Shown here: piece after piece, positions 48,801 through 59,000 of the stretch | Layout: every line of letters begins with the position of its first letter | Numbering within the stretch: the stretch's first letter is position 1 | From: Patiria pectinifera | Taxonomy: Eukaryota > Echinodermata > Asteroidea > Valvatida > Asterinidae | DNA: 64,000 nucleotides | Reading direction: 5' to 3' | Assembly (NCBI GenBank): GCA_029964075.1 | Contig: CM057130.1 | Span: forward strand, 3,720,001 to 3,784,000 | Translations under genes and position numbers: made by a program | The notes under the pieces: generated by a model | The model's input: the letters and a program-made list of their open reading frames with translations, nothing else | The model's database searches: none | What the model was told of the DNA's origin: nothing

Positions 48801-51800
48801 CGTGTGGTGAAAAACATAATGGGCCACAGACCAGAATGACAGCAAACTGGGCATGACATGACGAAGGAACTTCAAGTTTAGGCTAACAAGATTCCTAAAT
48901 TTTGATTAGGTTTACGGCCGGATGAAGTGGAATAAGACAAAGTAAACAAGTTGTTTAAAAAATGTAAAAAAGGGGCAGTGCTTTAACTGGGCAGCAACAT
49001 GCAATATTCAATGTGGTATCCGCACAGCAGCAACAATAAATGTTCACTGTGGCGTGAAAGTTCTACTGGAAATATTGAACTGCTCTCTTTGGATTTGTGT
49101 TTATCAGTTATGACTCATTGGGCGGGATCCATGTACAAGAAAACAAGACTGCTCAGGAGCAAGAACATCTCACAACGCCCATTGTGATTCGCATCGTGCC
49201 ATTATGAGTTCGTGGCAAATTGATTACTTAATTGTGTTCATTTTCACGAACCAAAGATGCGGTACTTAACCTTTTTTTGCATTAATTCCTTTGGGCTATT
49301 TCAAACTAAAGAAAAATGATAATCATAATACTAACAATAAAATTGCATACCAGCCTATGTAAGGCTATACATTATTTAGGTGCTGCATCTTGTCATAAAT
49401 CTTGTTCTAACCATAAATTTGAGGAACACGTGGTAAGGAGTTGATGTCTGAATACTAGAATAAGAGGGGACCGGCTTCCCCATATATAGAATCTTGAAAC
49501 CGTACTAAGCGCGAACAGTGACCTCGCGCGGCTAGGCTACAATATGCAAATTCCTTGGTGCTAAACGCCTTGAAACAAGCGTTACCCGGGTGACGAACCC
49601 CCCCCCCCCCCACCTAAAAAAAAACCTTTAGGCCTATTTGAAGTCTAAAGGCAAGCATTTAATTCATTGCGACTTTTGAGGTTATAATTCCAGCCCAACT
49701 GTTTTGAGTTTAAGACCCAATCCAAAACGTGCTAACCCGTCTGCCTTTACCCGAGTCGATCCGGGTCAGCTATACTCGAACGCACCCACTATAAGCCATA
49801 TTGACCAATGAGCCGTTGATGTTTGTCAACAGATGGCGCTATAAAGTGTTCACTGTTTTCAAACACGGATACTCAACAGACTAGATAGACAGACATTCAG
49901 ATAGGAAATAGCCAGAATAGGGGCGGATCTAACTTTTAGGAAACGCGGGGTGGGGGGGGGGCGGTGAGTAAAAAGCGTGACGAAGGCACGACCGGCTAGG
50001 GCGTCCAGGGCATGCCCCCGGAATTGTTTTTTTTTTTGGCCTACGGTGCTTTCTCCTGCATTCTTAAGCAATTAAGAAGAGAATAAATGCCGGAGCTTTA
50101 GAATTCCTTTTGTTATTTTTGGTCCCATTTATGATCATAACATTACTCCCGATGGGGGTTTACTCCACCCCACCCCAGATCCGCCACTGAAGACATGGGA
50201 TTCCCATTATCAAAAACACATTAAATATTGCTCATGATGATGGAATTGATCTTAAACTCACTGTGAAGTAATTTGGGCCAGCATGGTGTCACGCCATGGT
50301 CTATTATAGATGCAAATAGATTTGGCAATTAATTATGCAATTAGACTGCGTATGATCTCAAGAAAACTGACCAATCAGCCGGCGCTTTCTATGCGCGTAA
50401 TGCGAGTAGCATTTTTTTTGTACAGGTTGTTGTATTACAAAAATGTGGCATCAAAGTTGCCCAAAACACAATCCTGATTTCGGAATGAAATGACATCATG
50501 AATTATCATGGGCGTCAATCGGTGGGGGACGGGGACCCCCCCCCCCCCACACACACACACGTATTGAAGGGGGGGGGGGGACATTGTTTGGTCCCCCTTC
50601 CCCGAATAAAAATTGTAGCTATACTACATGTACAATGATTACTGCTCAAAATAGCTGATTCAATGACTCCAAACTCGAAATTGATGTTTAAAAGATGATC
50701 TGTTGCTGATTTTGTTTTTGTTTTTTTAGTGGTCAAAAATTGCCTCAGATCGCACCACAGAAATTGCTTTTCTATAACTGCATGTGTACTCAACTAAATC
50801 CCCCATTCTCCCACATTTTCATCCCCAACATTACGCTCACCCGATCTATGAGCGGGTAAATCAGCTAGTGCTTATGCCATATTTTCAATGGGGAAGCAGA
50901 TAAAATCCTACAATCAAGCACACTATATCAACTAAAAGTGTACAAATGCACCCTATGACTATTTATTTAGGGGAGACTGTTCGCACGTACGTCACATTCT
51001 TACATTTTGCTAGTGCAATTTTTTTTTAATGAAAATTTTTTGGGGGGCTAGACAAAATCCCCCCCCCCCCCGCCGTAGAACAGCCACTGGTATACAATCT
51101 TTTGTTCCATTTTGTGTGCATGTCTCCAGAGGGCACGGTGTATCAGATCGTGTAAACTGGAACGGGTGAGACTAACGTTCGATGTGGAGTACACCAAATA
51201 TCTTGATATTGCCCTCATCTACTGATGGGGTACTTTTAATCTCCCCAGTGTGGTTTTCGAATCTGTTTATATTCACTGGACATTAGGGTCTTAGCTGCGC
51301 AGAGTAGGACCAGGTAGCTAGCCTTGGTCAATGCTCTCGTCGTTATTCGTCCCGCCGTACGCGGTCAATCGTCAGCATATATCCTCACGCGCTATGCACA
51401 TGCATGTAAAAATACAGCGCGAACAGCGACCTCATGCGGCCACTATTTTTTTTATGCAAATCAGTTGGGGACGATCTCGAGCCTTGGTTCAATCGTCGGC
51501 AAAAGCTTATGTTTTTCCTTATTTTGCGCTGGATTTCTAGCGCACGACCTCGTATGCGAATACAGATAAGTGTAGGCGGGGCTAATATGTGGAGTGTCCA
51601 ATCACACCTTGGTAAATCCGGACGTCATCAAATTATTTGCAGCTATTCGCCTTTTGCGGACGTGACAGGACCACAGTTTTTGTACATTGGTTCCGTGTGC
51701 AGAGACACACAACGTGTACGTGTATGGATTATGTACGGTGCCACGTTTCACTATGCAAGTTTCCACGCAACGATCGACCAATAAGAAAACGACATTTAAG

Positions 51801-52334
51801 GTCAGCTAAGGCTATTAACATAATGAACACCACCCCCAAAACCTCACATGGACGATTGAACCAAGGCTCTCGATCGTCCCCAACTGATTTGCATATGAAA
51901 ATAGTGGCCGCGTGAGGTCGCTGTTCGCGCTGAATTTTTACATGCATGTGCATAGCGCGTGAGGATATATGCCGACGATTGACCGCGTACGGGACTAATA
52001 ACGACAAGAGCATTGACCAAGGCTAAGGACCAGGCTGCTGTCGACAACAATTTGTGTCAACAAGTTAAACAGCCTACCAGAGTTCAGTAACATATTGGTG
52101 TTTCGCCAAATGTCCTTTCAGCAAAACGAAAACAGTTGCAACCCACACCCCCTCTTGATCCGTCACTGGTTTCCCCGGTTTTTGTTCAGAGCCCGGCCAG
52201 TCAAAACAACTAACAAAAAGAGGTTCGTTACACATCAAGTTTACATGTACTTCTTCTTTCCCAACCGAGCCTGCACGTACGTTCGAAGCTGTCCTTCTGG
52301 ACTGTTGCTCCGTTTTGCATATGACCATACTTGT
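48801..52334. other. Intergenic core between divergent genes A and B
   Basis: This is the axis of the inverted gene pair. Only weak inverted similarity remains (about 48.93 kb against 52.24 kb). It holds homopolymer runs of C/G, a MULE-like element at 51315-52025 and a fragment of the same family near 49510-49560. No coding exon was recognised. Confidence 0.6.
51315..52025. mobile_element. MULE-like foldback element with 9-bp target duplication
   Basis: Inverted arms of about 190 bases: TAGCCTTGGTCAATGCTCTC at the left, with its complement ending at 52025. AGGACCAGG flanks both sides (51306-51314, 52026-52034). Long TIRs and 9-base duplication fit Mutator-like elements. No transposase is present. 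It lies in the intergenic core upstream of gene B. Confidence 0.8.
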
Positions 52335-52850
52335 GAAAAAAACATGTACTTTTAACTTTCTGTTGATTTGAATAATAACTTAGGCTATTGTCTGATTCTT
52401 ATTGTTTCGATTTTCGTAATGCATTAGGCAAGGTTCCTTCTCCAACTTTCGGTGAATGTACTATTGGCAAATGCATGCACAATAAGCAAAACACCAGTTA
52501 CCTAGGACTATGTGTGTCATTCGCTATATACAGTACATGCGTCATCAAAGCCATGGCTTTGACTGGTTCACAAATCATGGGCAGTATTCCACCAAGAATG
52601 GTTTTACCATAAAAAAATATTCTATGCCCTTGGGAGAATGTTTTTCTCCCAGAGACTGTTGTTGGGAAGCTTTTGTTGGGGGTTAATAAAAGGCTAGAAC
52701 GAACCAGCCAATCACAGGACGAATTTTTCATTCGGGTTAAGGGCCCGTAGTTTTGTATCGACAGACTTTGCCTCTCTTTTGTCAAACCAATACTGATGAA
52801 AAAGCGGGCATGACTGTGCTGTGCTTTATCATTGGGCTTTTTCACCCATC
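52335..52850 (+). promoter_or_regulatory. Gene B 5' region, alignable with gene A 5' region
   Basis: This is the counterpart of 48260-48800. The CCAAT box is at 52708-52712, preceded by TAATAAAAGG. Blocks CATGGCTTTGACTGGT and TCATTGGGC are kept. It lies 0.2-0.7 kb before the gene B start codon. Confidence 0.55.
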
Positions 52851-53037
52851 TGGATACGGAAGTACTTTCCGAAACTGATTTCACCGTTACCCGGAGAAGT
52901 TATTTCATTACAGTTTCCTCACAGAAAAATCCGTCATTTTTGGCAGCGCTGTAAACCTGACAGTTTTGTTTAATCAGGAAATGTAATTTTTTTGTAGGTA
53001 TTTTGTAGCCAGCATAGGACCACTGCCGGTTTCAGTC

Positions 53038-53091
53038 ATGGGGGACAGAAACTTGTGTTTCTGCTTGATACTCGCAACACTTCTGTTCAAG
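53038..53091 (+). CDS. Gene B exon 1: start codon and signal peptide
   Basis: The exon encodes 18 residues, MGDRNLCFCLILATLLFK, ending in phase 0 before GTAAGATATT. It is one Ala codon shorter than gene A. The upstream 45 bases (ATTTTGTAGCC ... GCCGGTTTCAGTC) match gene A with scattered changes. Confidence 0.84.
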
Positions 53092-56000
53092 GTAAGATAT
53101 TGCGACTGAATAATTTGCGATATAATAATGTATTATGAGAAAAAATGTGTAATAGTTGTCGACTGTCAACGATGACGTAATAGACGAATCATCATCATGT
53201 GACGCCGGTCTGAAATGGTTGTAAAATGACACAGTAATAGTAATTACCGGCAATGGGGCAATAGGGAGACTCTCCCATAGACTTGTGCACAAAATTTTTC
53301 GAACTTAAATGTACCCTAACCCGATATTCCCTTGTCCTTTTTGCACGAAATTCGTGTTTTTTTTACTATTAGACCACGAGCAACAAATATAACTCAATTG
53401 CGACGGTAAAATGTTTCCTCTAAAGGGGGGCTGTGCCATTAGCGAGACAGTTATGTGTCTCCCTATTAAATCGTGTCTCCTTATTATCGAGAAAACTACG
53501 ACTAGGTGTCTCCCTAGTAGTACATTAACATAAAACGTTAAAACATGGGGAAAATATAAACTAATAAAAACGAAAAATACATTGCTCAAACCTCGAGGAC
53601 GATGATAATGAGTCATTAAAATCGCCGGTAAAGTTAAATTTCTTACTAATTACATTTTCAACTGAAGAAAATGAAGAGCGGGGGAGACACGAAAATGAAG
53701 GACGATGACACTTCCAGATTGCTCATGGAGTATAATTCAAAATGTCCCAGTCTCCGGAAATCCGAAATCTGTATTTTATAACCAATAATTGATAAAGAAA
53801 CTGATAAATAGTGGTGGAAAAGTTCGTCGGTTACAATTGCTAACATGTAAATCTGTTCACATATAGACCTAAAACAAGACTTCAATTTTAGGCTTGTGTA
53901 CTTTTGTTGTTGTTGATGTTTTTTTTCGGGTGTGTTTTTTGTTTTGTTTTGTTCTATTTTGTTTTGCTTTGAGTTTTTCTTTTTTGTTTTGTTTTGAACC
54001 GCGTACCAATCCACCATGAAAATGAACCTAAAATGCCATATAGAGCTCATGTAAAATCACAGATGATGCTTTGCAAAAGTCGACAAAAATCTTTCAAAAA
54101 CATTAAGTTGGTAAAACATTTTTGTTGTTGTTTAACAACCAAATGTACGATTCCTCGTTCATAATTACTCTGACATTCTTTGAACGCTGTTGTCATTATC
54201 TGTATGAAAATTACATGAAGTTACTTCATAAAATTTACTGTGGGTAAACTCTTTTGATGCAAGACATAAACGAGGATGTTAAATCTTCTGATAAGCTTTC
54301 TTAAACACACTCATATAAAGTAAACGCAGGTGCATGAAGTAGGCCTACTTTGGTGTAAGTGAATAGCAGGGCAATAAATAAAACTTTCACACAAAATAGA
54401 GATATGAGCAGGTTTTTGTCATTACTGCACTGACATCCACACGGCTGTCATTTGGAGGTGTAATTTTTGCATATCTTTGTGTCAAAAACGCAGTGTATTT
54501 TTAGCCAGGGGTAAACCGAGCGCTTCAAGGTGGAAAGAATATTTTTATCGGGTATAAGGTTTGCCTCTGGCTTTGACTTAAACAAACTCCTGTCTCTATA
54601 CCGTCAATATCTAAACCCCTAGCTACAAAAGCTACGTCCCAAAGCTCACCCCGTGCCGATCGACGGGAAAATGTGAAGTAGGTCATGGGCGGGCCGGTTA
54701 AGGACCTCAGGGTCGTTCTTATATTCTCGTCGTTCTCGTGTAGTATATATAACAAAACACTTTAAGGGAAAATCAGGGAAGTGAAATGTGCATAACTTCT
54801 CATAGCATGCATCAATTTCAGTAATTCCTTTTTCAAATGAGCGGAAGAACATGCTTGTTTAATATATGCTTTGTTGGTGTGACAAATTTAATTGCATCTT
54901 TAAGGGAAAATCATTAATGCAAGTTACGTTAAGGCTTTTCGGCTCCCCCTGTACATATCGCAGGCGTATATTCAAATTTAAAATTCAACATTAAACACAT
55001 GTAATATTATTATTCAAATGGCCGTCTCGAAAACGTAAGTCACTTATACATGAAGATTAGAATAAAACCACTCAATTGAAATTAGTGACACAAGAAGTTT
55101 TTAACTAAATATATTCAAACGAATCGGTCGAGTTTCCACTTAAGAAGTGTATGTCTTTTTCGAACTCTGGAAAAAAAATCATTCTCAATTGTCTGGTTCA
55201 CTGTTAGCAGGTGATCAAGAAAGCAAATTCTCTCCTTAGAATAAAAGAATAATAGGTAAATTTATTGAAGTTGACAAAGTCTGTCGTTTCACTTTATTTC
55301 AAAGCAGTTTTTGTGGTTTTCAATATGGGTCTTACATTAAGAGACGTTAGCTTATTCCTGTTAATTACCTTTAAAGAAACATTTTTTCGTCATAAATTAT
55401 ACCTTAGGGAGACACCGAACATTAAGGAGACATTTCAATGTCTCCCGAATGTCAGAACTCCCACTTAGAGGCAACATTTTAGTGTCGCAACTAGGCTAGA
55501 TCGCTTGCTCGTGGTCCAAAACGTAAATATACCAGAATTCGTGGGGGCAGGATAAGGGAAATCGGGGTAAATGGTCATTAAAATTGGAAACATTTTGTGC
55601 ATAACCCATTTGAAATGTCCCCTAAGGTATACCATTTTCCGTAAATTATTATTCGTGCAGTTATGGTAATTGGCCCAGTACCGACTTCATTCAGGCTTGT
55701 ACCGGCAGTACCGTAACGGTAATACTATTTTTATGCCGATACATCACCATTTCAGGTTTCATAACTTTGTTCGGTACCCACCCGTTACAAACAAATCGGC
55801 TCCGATCCTGAAATGGGCCAGTTAAGGCAAAACGTTTTATGACAGAGCACGTAATTGGCCCGATACCTGTCCACTGTCTACTTGTAGTAACGGACCGTAA
55901 CTTAAATAGAATACTGGACCTGTTTTTGACCATTTGAAGTGCGGTATTGGCCCTGTATAGTTTGCTCGGTACCTGACCGTTAAAAAAAATAGGCTCCGAT

Positions 56001-59000
56001 CCTGAAATGGGCCGGTAACACGTAACTTTTTTTGGCAGAGCAATATTGGCCCGATACCTTGCCATATCTACTTTTAGTAACGGCCCGTAACTGAAAGAGA
56101 ATACTGGACCTGTTTTTGACCATTTGTAGTACGGTATTGGCCCTGTGTAGTTTAATTAATCCGCTCGGTACCTGACCGTTAAAAAAAAGGCTCCGATCCT
56201 GAAATGGGCCGGTAATAGGAAACGTTTTTTGGCAGAGCACGTATTGGCCCGATACCTGTCCACTGTCTACTTTTAGTAACGGCCCGTGCTTGAAAGCGAA
56301 TACTGGACCTGTTTTTGACCATTTGTAGTACGGTATTTGCCCTGCGTAGTTTAATTAATCCGTTCGGTACCTGACCGTTAAAAAAAAATAGGCTCCGATC
56401 CTGAAATGGGCCGGTAACACGAAACTTTTTTTGGCAGAGCAATATTGGCCCGATACCTTGCCAAAACTACTTTTAGTAACGGCCCGTAACTGAAAGCGAA
56501 TACTGGACCTGTTTTTGACCATTTGTAGTACGGTATTTGCCCTGCGTAGTTTAATTAAACCGCTCGGTACCTGGCCCATTTCAGGATCGGAGCCTATTTT
56601 GTTTTAATGGCCAGGTACCGAGCGGATTAATTAAACTACGCAGGGCAAATACCGTACTACAAATGGTCAAAAACAGGTCCAGTATTCGCTTTCAGTTACG
56701 GGCCGTTACTAAAAGTAGTTTTGGCAAGGTATCGGGCCAATATTGCTCTGCCAAAAAAAGTTTCGTGTTACCGGCCCATTTCAGGATCGGAGCCTATTTT
56801 TTTTAACGGTCAGGTACCGAACGGATTAATTAAACTACGCAGGGCAAATACCGTACTACAAATGGTCAAAAACAGGTCCAGTATTCTCTTTCAAGCACGG
56901 GCCGTTACTAAAAGTAGACAGTGGACAGGTATCGGGCCAATACGTGCTCTGCCAAAAAACGTTTCCTATTACCGGCCCATTTCAGGATCGGAGCCTTTTT
57001 TTTAACGGTCAGGTACCGAGCGGATTAATTAAACTACACAGGGCCAATACCGTACTACAAATGGTCAAAAACAGGTCCAGTATTCTCTTTCAGTTACGGG
57101 CCGTTACTAAAAGTAGATATGGCAAGGTATCGGGCCAATATTGCTCTGCCAAAAAAAGTTACGTGTTACCGGTTTTGCCTTAACTGGCCCATTTCAGGAT
57201 CGGAGCCGATTTGTTTGTAACGGGTGGGTACCGAACAAAGTTTACAACAATCCCCAAATTAGCATTAATTATGCATAAGCCGCCCTCTTTAAACTTATCA
57301 TCCAATCAAAGTGCTCGGTCGGCCAATTTCTTTTCATTGAAATAGCCCCCTCTCTTGACGAGGTGTGGTCAGGAAAGTGGTAGCGCTTATAATGAAGAAA
57401 CGAAAAAGCTAGCAAAATATTGTAGGCCTAATTGAAACTTTCTTGAATGATCATAAATGTTCATAACTAGGTCATTGGCAGGGACAAAGTGTACAAAGGT
57501 TGCGGTAAGTCTTTGGGTAGAAAAATATGTTGTATAGACCAAGGAAAGAATGTTGTATCCAGACGCCAATTCTTTGGTTGTGTACAAATTAAAACTCAAC
57601 TCTCTCAGAGTCTCTGTCTAGCTGTCACAGTCTAGTGAGTGTGAGTAGGCCTATATATATAGTCGATGACAATTGATATGACTGAGTCGAGTGCAAACTT
57701 TTATTTCTCCATGGTCATAACAAGTTGGCCCTACAGTCGTTTTCCTAGTTCCGGATTTTTCCGGATCGCTTCAAATAAAAACCTACCTCTTTTGGATTAG
57801 TCTCCAATAAAAAAAAATTCTCAGGAATTGCATTTTGAAAAGGAAAATGTAAGCTTCTTGATACACAAAGATCTTTACGATAAAATCTTTAGAAGAGGAA
57901 TTTTGGCCAGATTTCCGTCTCGCACTTTAAAGTTTGACATGTTTTGGTGGTTTGTGCTGTAGAAATTCGCGGGAGCTGCGAATCGACGATAAATGTTCTC
58001 CACGGTACATCACTCGTACCGTGTGATTTCAAACATTTTGTTCATACACTACAGTCGAGTCGTATAAACTGTCTTCCATCGAATTTTTGTTGAATCAAAA
58101 TAATTTGTAGAGTCTCTAATTTTTGAAAATTCAACAAGGAATGACCCTATGTTTTTGCCTAGTTCCGGATCACTTGAGCACTTACGACCCAACTACACGC
58201 GCATTATTATATTAATCAATTTTGTGTGACGTATTCTGCGCTGTGTCAAATGTTTTCGGTCCGTGTGTGAGTTCTTGCCGTTGCACTGCAGACAAACTTT
58301 TCAAAATCATTTTCGTTTTTCTCTTTTTAAAATTTGCTGGAATTCGCTTGAATGAACTATATTTGGTAAATTAAATAATACTTTATCAGAAATGTGCTTG
58401 ATTGGTTTCTCGCGTGATTTTTTTTTCGCGCGAAGCAGTGTTTGATCGATTAGGAACTAATTGAACCAATCCGGAACTAGGAAAAAGAGCAACGGTAATT
58501 TTGACGTCGTAAAGTCAATTAAAAGGAGATTAAATTTGGAAAATTATTGTGTAGTAAAGTAGTAGTATCTCCATCATTCAAGGTAAACTTTTTAATCAAT
58601 GTCACTTGAATTCGTGGAGTAGGCCTAGTTGAACTGAAAGCAGCCTGAATGATGTTTGCTATCCGGAACTAGGAAAACGACTGTACTAAGTAGTAGGGCA
58701 GGCCCGGTTGCCGAGGAGGGGGGAGGCCCTTGGCGAGCACTTGGCCCCTCCATCGGCAAAAGCCATTTTTATGGATGGGACACTATATGGTTCCCCCTGA
58801 TGCCCAGGGCTGGCAACGGGCCTGAACAAGTAAGGCCTAGGCCTTTCCTTTTTTTGCAATGACTGACCTTCATTAAGATAATAGGCCCTATAAAAAGTTG
58901 CACCACTATACAACATTCTTTCCGAAATGTATTTTCTGACAAAAATGGGAAAACATTGTTGATTGTCATGATTGTTCATATCTTATTAATTCAAATATTT

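Noticed and set aside
55691..57183. Repeated open frames of 67-124 codons on both strands
   Set aside because: They follow the palindromic tandem units, occur symmetrically on both strands and match no domain.
58686..58979. Proline-rich frames shared by both arms (also 41356-41643)
   Set aside because: They lie in intron 1 repeat sequence, differ in frame between arms and lack splice support.
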